NCBI GenBank assembly: GCA_943704495.1
Contig: CALSCR010000914.1
Location: 2,692 to 39,485 of the forward strand
Source: Pigoraptor chileana
Taxonomy: Eukaryota; Opisthokonta; Filasterea
Direction of reading: 5' to 3'
DNA: 36,794 nt
In this document: positions 22,201 through 34,100 of the stretch, one piece after another
How positions within the stretch are numbered: the first letter of the stretch is position 1
How the letters are laid out: the number at the start of each line of letters is the position of its first letter
Notes under the pieces: generated by a model
Databases searched by the model: none
The model's input: only the letters and a program-made list of their open reading frames with translations
What the model was told of the DNA's origin: nothing
Translations under genes and position numbers: made by a program

Positions 22201-25200
22201 TGCGGTACAGGTAGAGGACAAGGTCGTGGACAAAGTCAAAGCGATCGCACACGATGATGAGGGGAAGTTGATCAGTGAGCTTGGCCTCCTTAAGGAAGTT
22301 CTTCACGCGCTCGGGATCGTAGCAGTTGCTCTCGCGGCAGATACGCTCGACCTCCTTGATCTGACCCGTTTTGCAAGCGGCCTGGATGTACTTGAAGTGC
22401 ACCTCGCCCTCCTGGCTGAAGTTGACAATCGAGCCGAGGAAGTAAAACAGACCCTCGTAGCTCTTGAACGACTCGAACAGCTCCATGAGTGCCGCCGTCG
22501 TCAGCTGCTCGTGGTACTTGGTGGCGACCTGCACGACGACCTGGAGGTTCTGGCGAATGTTGGCAGTGAGCATCGCCTTCAGGCACTCAAGCGAATCCTC
22601 GACGGAAAGCGTACCGAAAAAGTTGACGAGCCACTCGGGGTTGAGGAGGTGCGTGTGGATGATGGCACGCTTGATATCGAAAATGTCAGTGTAGTGCTCG
22701 AGAGCCCGCTGGTAGAGGCCAGCCTGCTCGCACATCTGCGCCACGTGGGGGCGGTCGTAGTGCGTGAACATCTGGTTGCCGAGAATGGCATCGGCGACCT
22801 GGGGGGCCGTCATGAGATTGATCTCCAGGAGACGCGTCTGCAGCGCACCCTCCTCGGGGCGGTTGTTCTTGAGCGCATCCAAGAGGAACGACGTGCACTG
22901 CTGGATGAGGCTCGCCTCGAGGAACACATCCACAATCTGGTTGATGTCCGCGAGTGGCTGCTCGTCCTGAATCAGCATAGTCGCAAACGCAACCCCCTGG
23001 TCGGGATTGATGCGCATGATCGTTCGGAGGAGGAAAATGTAGTCGGGAGTGTAGCCGACCTTCTTCGAGTACAGAATAATCTTCTGGTACTGGCCCGTCT
23101 CGGCAAAGCACTGGATAACCTTGTGCGGCACATTGGCACGGAGGTACACCGAGAGCGCCAGGGTGGAATCCTGCTGCTTAACAAGGTCACCGAGCTCCTC
23201 AGAGCACTCGAGCTGCGAAAGGCAAGCACAATGGAAAGGAAGATCAGCCACAAATATAAATAGAGGGGATTATTACACAAAAGTCGCAACAGCAAACGAT
23301 ACACACCTTGTCCTCCTTGAGCCACTTCTCGAGCAGCTGCTTGCGGCCCTGCTGGAGTACGGGGCGGCAAAGCTCGAGCGACTCATACTTGTTCAGCTGA
23401 CCCTGCTCGAGCAGGATGCCAAAGTACTGGAGGAGGGGAGGCGAACCGCCGGGGGGAACAGGCACCTGCTGGAAGCGCTGAATCGTCTGCGGTGTGCGCA
23501 AAATGCCACGGGGGGCAATCGCGGCAACCTTTGCGGCCTCGGCAAAAGCCTGGCGACCAAAAAGATCGTTGAACTTGCGCACGAAAATGTCCTCGGCGCC
23601 GGGGAGGTTGTTGCGGGTGGCAAGGCGCATCGCAAGGTCGAGGTTCTGCAGTGTGTTGGTGATGTAGGGGATGATCGTGTTCTCGTCAACGCTGACAGAA
23701 AGCACCTGGCCCTTGCGGTTGACACCAATGATACCGCTCGTCGCGTCATAGTTGGCCGTGACGAAGATCGTGTCGCTGCTAATCCTGTTCATGTAAATGC
23801 ACGCGCCAGTCTCGAGGTCGTACAGATGGATGTAACCGTACTTCGTGATCAGGTAAATAATGTCAAACTTCTCGCTGATCTGCATGGCGACGGGGAAGTC
23901 GTTTGCAGCCTCGGCAGGGAAGAAAACGTCAACGGCGCGCTTCTGGAAGGGCTGGTTGCCGGCTGCGGGCGTTCCAACCTCAATAATGTGGAGCTGCATT
24001 CTCATAAAAAAAGAGATATGATGGTCATGTCAATAATCGATCGCACTTGAAATGACAAAATGCCACAAAAAAAAACAACAAATTAACACAACAGCCGAAA
24101 CTGCAAAACAATCAAGACAAAACAAATTCTCACCTTGCCACCGGCGGCGTTGCGCACAGCAAAGCAGAAAAGAGTCGAGGGGGTCGAGTTGCCCTCAAGC
24201 TTGAACTGAGCAAACGAAGCTGCATGTCCCTCAATCGGCTGGCTGACCTTGCGCTCAACAGAGTATAGCTGCATGGCACCGACAACGCGACCCTCCTAAA
24301 CGCGCCAGAAGACAAATAAATACAAAGTGTAGGAAGTGTTAGGAAAACATTCGACAAGATCACTCAGAAGCACAGAGCATACAAGGCAATCAACAGGGGT
24401 AGTGAGTGGTTAAGGCATAGCTCAGGATTAGCATGGAATGTAACATCAAGGTATTCATTCAGTATAAAGGAATTGACTTCACTTTTTATCATCACTGCGA
24501 TGCACACCAATACGACCAACCAGTTGACAATCAAAACAAAATTAAGGGACAAACCAACCTGAGCCTGAATGCCGATCAAGAGAAGCCACTGCTCAGCAGC
24601 ATCAACGCGATAGTTGATGATCTGGCAGCCCGTCAGCGATGGATGGCGGTCAAAGACCTTGCGAGGCTCAGCAGTGCCTACACAAGAAAAAGGCCAAATA
24701 ATGCAGCACACGTGTCAATGCGAGCGCCATTTTCCATGTTGGTGAGAAGCACACAGTGCGAATATAGGTTAGGACATTGGCGGGAAAACAACTCACCCTC
24801 CATGGACCAGTGAAACACGGCAGTGTCGGTAACAAGTGCAACCGTGTTGACAGAGATCCACTTCCAGAAAACAACCTCGTCAACCATAACGTGAGCCTTC
24901 ATCTTGCTCTTCATCTCGAGGTTGAAGATCTGAAGCTGCTTGCCGGCTACAACATGAAATAATAATGAATTAAAAGAAGGGAAACCATTAGATTCTATTC
25001 ATCTGCCTTTGGACTTGAATTTGGACAAATCTTGAACAAGACAACACTTACCCTTCAGAGCAATGACCTTCGATGTGGGGTTCATGATGGCAGAGTCGGC
25101 CGTGATGGGACGGCGCGTCGGGTTGTTTGCGTCGGCCATGTCGATGATAACGACGTGGTTCTGCTCTCCAACCTTCTCACGGACGCAGATAAACTTGTCC

Positions 25201-25497
25201 GACTCCATCGTGAGCGTCGAAAAGCCAATGTTGGCAGCGTTGATGCCAACATTTTGGAGCTGCGTGCGAATGCAAAATATGACATCGTTATTGGGATGCT
25301 CTGCTGTCCACGACGCCACGTAAAAAACCCAAAAAAGTACAGACAAACAAACACAAGGGCTCGGATTAAGTGACGACCAATCATTTTCTCTCACATCCGC
25401 TAAGCGAACCAAAAGCATACAACGCAAACAATCCGAATGGAAAATCTCCAATTACCTGGAGATGCTCCTGGAAACGAATGGGCAGAATCTGTGCCAT
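19288..25497 (-). CDS. CHC: Clathrin heavy chain
   Basis: Nine exons, 25497-25456, 25259-25052, 24946-24797, 24677-24559, 24295-24134, 23993-23307, 23212-19988, 19880-19562 and 19439-19288, give 1,687 residues with every junction in phase; animal proteins are about 1,675. The start reads [14 protein letters not shown], the universal clathrin N-terminus. The N-terminal beta-propeller (about 1-330), linker, alpha-zigzag leg repeats and trimerisation region are complete and very close to the human sequence, for example [20 protein letters not shown] and [20 protein letters not shown]. The C-terminal tail keeps an uncoating-type motif (PQLLLTGPG, compare QLMLT, the Hsc70 site) and then becomes Pro/Met/Gly-rich ([13 protein letters not shown]). 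Three chains form the triskelion that coats vesicles budding from plasma membrane, Golgi and endosomes. The first 490 codons are split by six introns, while 1,075 codons sit in one exon. Confidence 0.98.
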
Positions 25498-25740
25498 CTT
25501 CGAGGTTGGCGAAACGTACTCGCTCGCCGCGACACACGAAGTCTACCCCAATAAGTGAAATTCGCTGTTTATACGATTGTGGATGGATGGTCAACCAAGA
25601 CCAAAGATAAACAATCTGCCAAGTCACAGCAGTCCACTATTGTAGTGCAATGCATCCGCTCGGGAAAAAATTCTGTCTCTCGCCTCTCACTGAGCGGAAA
25701 GGAAACGCAGTGAGAGTGAGTGGATGGATTGGATGTGTAC

Positions 25741-25818
25741 GCGCGTGTGCATGCATGTGTGTGTGTGTGTGTGTGAGTTTGCGTGCGTGTGCGTGTGTGT
25801 GTGTGCGTGTGCGTTGCG
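25741..25818. repeat. GT-rich microsatellite
   Basis: GT runs with GCGTGC interruptions on the plus strand, between the divergent clathrin and MORN1 genes. Confidence 0.9.
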
Positions 25819-26161
25819 TTTGTACAAGTCAGCTGTGTGGCACCTGGCTGGGGCGCGTGTTTAGTTTTATTTCATTATTCGCCAGAGTATTGAATATGTA
25901 TCGGCGTGCGCTTTATTTCCGCTGCGGTTTTCCCCGACTTTCATTTTCTCTTTTCTGTCCCTCTGATTCGTGTGGGCGTGGGGATGGGAACCATCCGCTC
26001 AACCCCCTCGATTGACTCTTGATTAGCGGTCTCTATGTATTGAAGCTGTATGAGAAATTCAAAAAAACGTTCACCAAAGGTGACGGTACTACCTCTCAAT
26101 ACACACCCTCGCTATTCAGATCCGGGGTGCAAGACATCCGGGGCACCACTGTTTACATATG

Positions 26162-26169
26162 TCACGTGA
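26162..26169. promoter_or_regulatory. TCACGTGA palindrome upstream of MORN1
   Basis: The full ten bases are GTCACGTGAC, a perfect palindrome identical to the CLEAR consensus of animals. It ends one base before the X-box. Confidence 0.45.
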
Positions 26170-26170
26170 C

Positions 26171-26184
26171 GATACCATGGCAAC
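26171..26184. promoter_or_regulatory. RFX X-box upstream of MORN1
   Basis: GATACCATGGCAAC differs from the strong X-box GTTACCATGGCAAC at two positions counted strictly (AT for TT), with a perfect right half and the usual two-base spacer. It is 160 bases upstream of the MORN1 start codon. Confidence 0.6.
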
Positions 26185-26343
26185 ACTTCTGATGATGTGC
26201 CGTCTCCACTTTGCACATTTTTTATTAAGGAATGGCATCCCAGTTTGAATTCAAGTTTGAAACACAGACAATCACCGACAGATTCGTCACATATGTAAAG
26301 TTTGAGCTGTGCATAATCTTGGTACAATGATAGACGGGAGAAA

Positions 26344-29023
26344 ATGACTTCAAACATCGTGGTGCAGTCCCCGTCGGTCGCAGAGGGTGCGGCAGATGCA
26401 GAAGCGGCTCCCCCCGTGAAACGACAGAACTCTGTCGTCTTTGTTGTTCCGCCGCATGTGGAACAGCAATACACAAGCCCTGATCACCGTCGAAGCGTTG
26501 CATCTGCGTCCAAGGCTCTCACTTTGAGCCCACCCACGCCAACATCGCCATGGAAGAAAAGCCCAATCGACTGGGCAGCGGCGCGGCAGTCCTCGCAGAA
26601 GGCGCCTGAGCGCCCACTGACATCGTCTCTAAAGGGCACTAAGCACACCGCTCCTCCGCCGCCAATTGTAACAATGACATCACAGACTTCGTTTGACATG
26701 CATGCCATGATTGGTGCGTTTGCGGCTGCACACGGATTGAAAGGAGGCGACTCGCACTCGGACGTCATTCGCGATGGGCGAACTGTCACTGTATCCTTAG
26801 CAACCGATGCAGATAAGGCGCCAGTGTTGCAATCGCCACCGTCCCCACGAAAGGCAAGGTCGGCACGGAAAGTTGCCGAGCGTCCATATTACGAGGGTGA
26901 TGCGATTGAGAGGCTTCGCAACGGTGAGCTCCGTTGAAGTGCGAAAATCGACGCTGAGTTGGAATTGGGTTTTGAATTCGCAATATGTAGATTTTTCACT
27001 CAGCGCACTGTTACCCTCTTTGCTATTGCAGGAAAGGGAAAGTACTATTATCGCAACGCCTTTTATACGTACGAAGGGGAGTGGGTTAATGGCGTCAAAC
27101 ATGGCAATGGGAAGTTGTCCATGATCGACGGCTCGTCGTATGAAGGATCGTTTGAGAACGGAGAGATCAGCGGGTTTGGATTCAAACGATTCGCAAACGG
27201 CAACACTTACTCTGGTCAGTTTTTGAATGGCGAGCTCAATGGGCATGGGACCATGATTTACCGGGACGGCAACAAATATGAGGGCGAATGGAAGCGAAAC
27301 TCTCGGGACGGTGTGTATCAGTCGGGCATATACTTGTGCCTCTTACAATTCATCTGTCTGTGTGGAAATCATGCGGATCACTGAACTTGCTCAATCGCTT
27401 GCGCAGGTGAGGGCGTCATTACAGATCGGAGAGGAAATGTTTTCGACGGCACGTTCCGACGCAATCGGATGAATGGTCGGGGAACATTCCTGGGACGCAA
27501 CGGCGAATTTTACGAAGGAGAGTGGCGCGATGGCGTGCGCTGCGGCTATGGCAGGGTCACACTCGCGTCAAAGGCAGAGTATGAGGGAGAGTGGAGCAAC
27601 GGTCAAGAGAATGGACACGGCACACTGCTGCATCCCAGCGGCGTGTCTTACGACGGATATTGGGAGGCAGGGCGGCCAGTCGGTGGGTGTAATGCCTGGC
27701 TTACATCTTAAAAAACTTGCACATAGTTGCAGCTGTTGGCGTGCCTTGTCTTTGGAGGGGGGGAGGCAGGTTACGGTCCGTATATCAATCCAACCATTTG
27801 TGTGCATGTCATTGGTTTGAGGCATCGCACCAAGTAGCTCGTTCATGTGTGCACACTGTTGTGTGTGCTGTTTCGCTCGAAATCCCAGTCCATTCTAAAT
27901 TATTGCAAGCGCGTGCTCGCCGCTTATATTGTTTTTACACACATGCAGCTTTGGCGACACAGTGTGTGCCGTATGTCGCGCGGTTTGAGATTAAGCACGA
28001 TGACATGTTTACGCTGAGCATCGAGTGCCAGGACGATACTGAAGAAACAATTAAGCAGGAGTCCGGACGTCTCATACGCATTACTGTCGTCAAGACAGAG
28101 CACCGTCCAGCGAGGTGCGTGGATGATCATGTGATAATGTACTTCATGGATTGCAGCAGAGCAAAGGATGTGTTGTTGTATCCGTGTCATTGGTTTTGTG
28201 TCTTATTTTCTCTCTTCTTCTTGACACTCCCCCTCCCGCTTTACCCCATAGAGTTGACTCCGCACACCAGCAGCGACCAAACACTGCAAATAAAGGCCCG
28301 AATGCCAAAGACAAACGACCGCAGGTATGCCCGCACCTTCTTGGTGAACATAGTTAAACAACGCCACCGCGCATATTTGCACATGTCACACGAATAATGT
28401 GGCCTTTCTTGTTGCATCTTTGCGTGTGTCTATGTTCTGTTATCACTCAATGTGAAAAGAATCACCTTGCATCCATTCCAAAGCGAACTTCGGTCGCGGG
28501 GGGACCGCAGGCAGCAGGAGGCGATCGAAGGACATCTGTCTTTCCAGGCTCACAGCTTCCACCACCACCACCACAACAGCAAGTACCAGTGGAAAGTCCC
28601 ACTGTCACAACACCAGAGACGGAAACACCGGCAAAGTGAGTGAGCGATGCTATCGACGCTTTATAGTTTGTGCCATTCTGTTATCATTTTGTTTCGTTAC
28701 TTACTCTGGCTTAAACAAAAGGGACGCGTTTTTTTGCACGTCTCCTGCTGAACGCGACTGTCAATTCGTCTCCGTCCGCATGCAGGGTGTCGGATGGTGT
28801 GCATCTGGATTATGTCCCCGGGGGGTTCGTGGATCACACCGAAAACGACAAAACGCTTGACTATTTCGAGGCGCGCACAAAGAATGGCGTCGTAATATTC
28901 GCCAATGTGCAGTTGTCTAAGCACACACACGGGGAGACTGAGATTAGCATCGTCGAGGTCACAGAGCCCATGTATTTAGGAAAGCGACTGAGGCCCTCAG
29001 CTGTGCAGGTGCTCCTCTCGTGA
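26344..29023 (+). CDS. MORN1: MORN1: MORN-repeat protein
   Basis: Exons 26344-26923, 27032-27310, 27407-27682, 27949-28114, 28252-28324, 28460-28635 and 28786-29023 give 595 residues in phase. A disordered N-terminus of about 180 residues is followed by eight MORN repeats of the form Y-x-G-x-W-x-(x)-G-x-x-x-G-x-G, for example YEGEWVNGVKHGNGKL and YEGEWSNGQENGHGTLL. Next comes a beta-rich segment (FEIKHDDMFTLSIECQDDTE, then ESGRLIRITVV) that matches the region after the repeats in MORN1 as I recall it. The last exon encodes VHLDYVPGGFVDHTENDK and a short beta-rich end. MORN proteins act as scaffolds at membranes and cytoskeleton; MORN1 is found mostly in ciliated organisms (recalled, not checked). 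The stop codon overlaps a possible donor (TCGTGAGT), so a further exon cannot be excluded. The exon 6 acceptor (AAAAG) is weak. Confidence 0.82.
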
Positions 29024-29454
29024 GTGAGTGTTGGAAATGCAATCGTGGTTTGCTCGTCCGTCGTCGGCTGCTTTGGTGGTGCTGTGCGTGTGCGTGTGTG
29101 GAATTGGCGTCGTATTCGCCTGTGCACGCGTGCCGCCTGTTGTTGCGTGCGCGTTTGAATTGCGTTTTGGGTATCCGCGTGTGCGTGTGCGTGCGTGTGC
29201 GTGCGTTGGTTTTCTCCACTTTTGTCTACTTCGGTTCGAATGTAATTAGGAGCCACCTATTTAAAAGACTATTGTTATATGGCACGACTCCACACGTGAC
29301 GTGATAAGTTGTAAAGACAAACGCACGCAAGGCAACGCAAGCTCGCTCACACGCTGCAAAAACACAAGGGAGACAGGAAACAAAAGAAGAGGAAGAAGAA
29401 GCAAAAGAAGAGGAAGAAACGCAAGGCCACGCCACACAACACAGGGCAAACTGA
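29024..29454. other. Convergent 3' intergenic region with GT-rich tract
   Basis: Between the ends of MORN1 and the intronless gene. GT-rich sequence runs from about 29075 to 29210, followed by CACACGTGACGTGA (29291-29304) and a purine-rich stretch (29368-29425). No gene was recognised. Confidence 0.6.
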
Positions 29455-30300
29455 CTACGCTTTCTCCACCCGAAACGATATAAGAGTGCTGCCGACGCGA
29501 CGCTTGCTCCTTTCCCGCATGGGATCCACAATGTCAACCGACACAATGTACCGCCCGGCGGGTGTGAATGCGGCGGGGAGGGGCGGCTTGATCGTTGCCT
29601 TGATGACAACAAAACCATCCGTCGGTTGGAAATCCCAAGTAGTGACATCCTTGAGCTTGATTGTGGGCAGAGGAAACCGTATGGGCCGCCAAAGGCGCAT
29701 TTCAGCGTAAGACTCCTTCGCGATGACCCCCGATATGCGGACGTGCAATGTCCACTCTGAGTTGCCTCCAGCGATGATCGGGTGCGGAGAGACAGTGGCA
29801 CTTGCCACCGTCATCAGCTGGTCTCCGTCATACTGTTCCAATGGGGGAAGCGAAATGAACACACGATCGGTCGTGGGCGGCGGCACTGGCAAGCCGTTCA
29901 CAGGCACGATACTCCCAGTTGTGCCACCGATGGATGACGACGAGGCCGTCGATGTCACGGTTGCAGCCACGATGGGACTCTCCGCTGGGAGATTCGTGGT
30001 GACGGGGGCGTCGGGAGCACTTGATGCCTTTTCCACAGGTGTTGTCACTGCATCCAAAGTCTCATCCTTGATAGAAGCGTCGCCACTCTTCGTATGAACA
30101 GCGCGCGTTTCCACAAAGTCAGCTTGAGCGGCCACGGCGGCCATGATGTCCAGCGCCGAATCACCATCGTGCGTTTTTGGTCGCTTCGTGGCAGTGAGAT
30201 CAACAAGTGCGTCATTGTGTTTACCATCGTCAGCAGTAGCGACCTCTGAAGCACGCCGTTTGCGTGCGCGCCCACTTCTTGTCTTGGCATTGTCCGCCAT
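29455..30300 (-). CDS. Unknown protein with basic N-terminus and ML-like C-terminal beta-sandwich
   Basis: A single exon of 281 residues. The N-terminus has two basic clusters that look like nuclear signals (RSGRARKRRAS and TKRPK). Residues 50-145 are Ser/Thr/Ala/Pro-rich and probably disordered. Residues 150-281 alternate hydrophobic and polar as in a beta-sandwich: ATVSPHPIIAGGNSEWTLHV, then FTPAGRYIVSVDIVD and GSTLISFRV. The order (SPxP, G-N-x-T-hydrophobic, PPGxY-V, then D and a last strand) recalls ML (NPC2-like) domains, but the cysteines and the signal peptide of that family are absent. I do not recognise an orthologue. A real gene is likely because of length, lack of stops and clean composition. 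No intron is needed. Confidence 0.7.
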   Translation of the reverse strand: MADNAKTRSGRARKRRASEVATADDGKHNDALVDLTATKRPKTHDGDSALDIMAAVAAQADFVETRAVHTKSGDASIKDETLDAVTTPVEKASSAPDAPVTTNLPAESPIVAATVTSTASSSSIGGTTGSIVPVNGLPVPPPTTDRVFISLPPLEQYDGDQLMTVASATVSPHPIIAGGNSEWTLHVRISGVIAKESYAEMRLWRPIRFPLPTIKLKDVTTWDFQPTDGFVVIKATIKPPLPAAFTPAGRYIVSVDIVDPMRERSKRRVGSTLISFRVEKA

Positions 30301-30938
30301 GGTTTATCAAGTGCCTCCGCGGTCGCGTGTCGCTGTGCGCGCGTGTGTGTTTTTCTTCTTATGTTTTGTGCAAATCAATTGTGGTCGCGATCGTATTCGT
30401 TGTTTGGCTTCCGCATCGGAGATGGCCAATCGAGAGTGTTAACGGCAGGCAACTGGAAACGAACGAGCACTGCTTCCACTAATATCTGCATGTACAAATG
30501 TGCTAATCCCATTCATTAACACAGTGACAGTCATGCTTCTAAATCTGTGCGACGGAGTTCACAATAAAAAAGAAAGGATGAGAGAAAACACACTCACACA
30601 ACGGACACTCCGACACTTTTGTGACTCCACCACAATCACGCTTCCGACGGCATTCCCCATTTGGCCACAATTTGTCCGTGGACACAAACACGAATCAACA
30701 ATTTACGGCGCTGTTACACCAGCGACAGTGAGCAGTGAGAGTGTTGGCAGTAACATTGGATAGGCGTTGCAATCTAACCCCCTGTTACGACACCAATATT
30801 AATAAAACATCGTAAAAATGCAAAACAGTCTTATTTGTATCACTGCTCATTCAGAAATTGGCATCCACAAGCTGAGGATGAGTTTTCGTACGCCTGTCAA
30901 GTGATGCCAAAACAACAAGTTTGTATTGGCAGAGTCAA
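30301..30938. other. Intergenic region upstream of the intronless gene
   Basis: It holds the 5' flank of the 29455-30300 gene and the 3' flank of the XPR1-like gene; the AT-rich segment 30795-30845 contains AATAAAAC on the plus strand. No coding frame or motif was recognised. Confidence 0.55.
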
Positions 30939-31150
30939 TCAAGACATATTCTTCTCTGGAAAGGGAAGGGGAACGTCGCGGATGGCGCGATAGGCCCCGA
31001 CGTTGTTGAGGTGCTCGTTCTCGAGGCGAAAAATGTTCCAAACACATCGCCTGCAAATGTACAAGGGTGCAAGTCAACGGTGGTCACTCTGTAAGGCATT
31101 GCACCGATGAGAGTATGGGCAGATTCCAAACGGAATCAACACACAGACAC

Positions 31151-31182
<32 letters not shown>

Positions 31183-34100
31183 GCACAGACAGACAGACAG
31201 ACACATCGAATGTGTAACAATGTCATCATGTAGTGATAATGTCAGATGGTCATTCCACCAAAGAAAAAAACCAAACATACAACGCGCGCCAAAAAACCAA
31301 ATAAGAAAGTGGCATTGACACTCAATACAAAGTGGGAATAGTCGGAATGCAGATTGCTTGAAAGAGGGATGCACACACCCACGGCACATACCTCGAGACC
31401 TCCGCAATGGCCAACGCCGTCACAAATAAGTCGGACTGAATGAGTATGCCAATGGCTGCGGGTGCTATTGTGAGCGTCCAGAGAAAACGCATGCCGAAAT
31501 CAATAATCGCTGCGCACACATAAACCTGTCCAGCAATGCATTCCATGATACGTGTGTGTACGCGAGTGGGTGGGTGGCGAGCGCGTGTATTGTGCGTGCA
31601 GAAGGTGGAGGGAGATGAGGAGAGTGTCAGTCCCAACAAACAATCAACACATATTAAACGTACACACACACACACACGTACCGTACATGCACGCATGCAC
31701 ACGCAAATGCACATGCACACGCACACGCACCCATACAAACCACCCACCGATTTTCTGAACATGAGATTCCCGCGGAAGCCGGGATTCGGATCCTTGGGCG
31801 TAATGGGCCTCGCAGTGACGCTCCAGTCCATAAACACGTCCCAGTAAGTGTTGTATATTGTGCTGATGGTGGCCATCACAATCCACGCCGTTCGGAAGTC
31901 ATCCCAATTCGCGCTGGGATTCGACTCTAAAGAATGTTGATTGTGTCGGTTGTTCGTTTGTGTAAATCACGTGGGAGTGAGTGGGGAGAGCGAGAGAGAG
32001 AGAAAGATGTAGGCTTCGCAAGTCAGTGTCTTAGGCGATGTGCCAATGGACTCCAGAAAGCGAGAGAGCGGGAGAAAGAGAGGAAACGTCGGAGGGTAAA
32101 CGAGCCCACTTCCGACGACGCCATTCACTCGACTACACTACAGTGTCCACGACCACGCAGTACTTTTGATCTGGCAACCGAGATATACACAGAAATTCAC
32201 ATTCAAAGAATGTGAATGTGCGCACGAATGCATACCTCTGAACAAAGCGTCCAGGCTGGCACAGAGCGTCACCAGAATTGCGGTGAGATATTTCCCGGCG
32301 TTTGGCAAGTGAGGCACGCGGTTCTTTGAGTCCCTGCAACAAATAAAACACAAATTAAACCACACAAGGCACACAGAGGCGCGTTGATGCACGCGCGCAC
32401 GCACATACACACACACACGGACAGAACCCACCCACACGCACAGAACCAAGGGGAAAAAGAGGAAAGAAAATGTCACCGACATGCTGAATTGCAGCCAGTG
32501 TCTTGAAGTGTTCCCGAAAAGATTCGCAAACGCATTGCAAACAACAGACGGATCGCTCCCACAGTCAAACTCGCGCGGGTCGACATAGACATGCTCACCT
32601 GTATCGACGCAGGCACTGGAGAAGACGCCACAGGGACGGCAGTATCGCGATGATTATGCGTATGCCAGTCCTGTTTGATCGGCACATACGATCCTCTGTG
32701 GAGGGGAGGGCGAGAGGGAGAGAGGGAAAGATGCGGAAGTCAAGTCAGTGTCTGAAAGTGCGCCCGTACTCCACAAGGATGGAGGGAGAGAGGGAGAGAA
32801 GTGGGATTCAAGTCAGTGTCTTAAAGTGTGCCCATACTCCACGGGAGAGAGGAAAGGGGGGGGGGGTGTGTATACAAATCCCTGTGAGTGACCCGCAGCA
32901 ATACAAAGATTATTGCCAGGATGCGATATATACACCACACACAGATACAACTCGGAACGCACGCTGGATTCACACATGACGCATGCACACGCACACACCC
33001 AAACAATACACTCACTCACCAGGCGCCATGAATATGTCGTAGACAAAGTAACACGCCATGTACTCGATGTCCTGCAGGCAAATAACTAGGGAGCACAGCT
33101 GGTCTCCCATCCAAAAGTCCGCAAACTCGACGGCAAGAAATGGGGCTCTCACCACACGTCCCTGGAACAGCGACACCACCACAGTCCAAGACACACGAAA
33201 ACCATTGAAATGCACACAGTCAAATCAGCGGCTCATTTGCAGTAAGATTGTTCGGCTTGTCAGGGGAACAGTCACAAGCGCACGCCAGCTACGACTCGCA
33301 ATGTAGTACATTGGGGACTCGAGACTCCACACCCACTCTACTCAAGTCACAGTCTTAGGCGTTATGTCAGTGGACTCCACCAGAGAGAGCGTAAAAGAAA
33401 GACAGAAAGAGAGATAACGAGAACATGAGCGAGAAGAGTGAGACTGAGAGTGAGACCGCGACAACTCAGACCCACCAGCCTTCGGAGAAGCCATGCCCGT
33501 GAACTTCGGTAGAAGAATCGAAACGGATCAAATAGGAGCAGCAGCAGGAGCACTGCGAGCGCCGGTGCATACCACTGAGCATCGATGCTCCCGAGGCTCC
33601 ATCCGTACGCAAAGCAGAGGAACGCCAGCGACCACAGCATTGTAAGCACCGCCGCCGCCTGCGCCGGAGTGTGCAGATCTACGGTTGTGAGATTGTGCGT
33701 GGTGGGGAATGGCGATATGCATGCACTGATATGCCATTGACACCCAGCAAGCAGATGGGGATGCCGCTTGTTTGTTTTCAGGTTGGAGTGCCGACAAGAA
33801 AAGCGCTTTTAGAATCATACAAATGTGTGAGTGCATCCCCCCAAAATGTCGATGCACGCATGAGCGGCGCCAAACCTCAAATATTTCGTGATAAGAAAGA
33901 TGCTTTCGCGGATTAATCTCAAAGATAAAGACGTAGTTGATGTGATATCGATTCCAAACGAGAGCGTCGAGGCCGAAGCACCAGAATGCATAAATGGGGA
34001 TGCCCATTGCACGGAACATGATGATCTACAAGAGAGAGTGAGAGATGTAGGATTCAAGTCAGTGTCATAGGCGCTGTGCCCATGGACTCCACAAGAGAGA

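Larger units (their letters stand above)
25498..26343. other. Intergenic region between clathrin heavy chain and MORN1 (divergent)
   Basis: This region is shared upstream sequence of two divergent genes. It holds a GT-rich tract (25741-25818) and, close to MORN1, a GTCACGTGAC palindrome directly followed by an X-box. No coding frame was recognised. Confidence 0.7.

Noticed and set aside
19976-23263. Long plus-strand open frames (398 and 476 codons) opposite the clathrin gene
   Set aside because: They lie exactly antisense to a strongly conserved coding exon and follow its codon bias. Their products are low-information strings rich in Leu, Val and Glu.
28452-28643. Frame with a run of histidines in MORN1 exon 6
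   Set aside because: It is the wrong phase. The phase that joins exons 5 and 7 reads the same bases as a proline/glutamine run.
32500-32590. Open frame containing [15 protein letters not shown] that could pass for an XPR1 exon
   Set aside because: The donor at 32598 joins directly to the exon at 32333 and rebuilds the conserved CLRRYRDSKN, so this stretch is inside an intron.
34044-34092. tRNA-derived SINE, from similarity of CTTAGGCGCTG to the D-arm of tRNA-Leu
   Set aside because: The match is only about a dozen bases and no B box or tail follows, so a tRNA origin is not supported.
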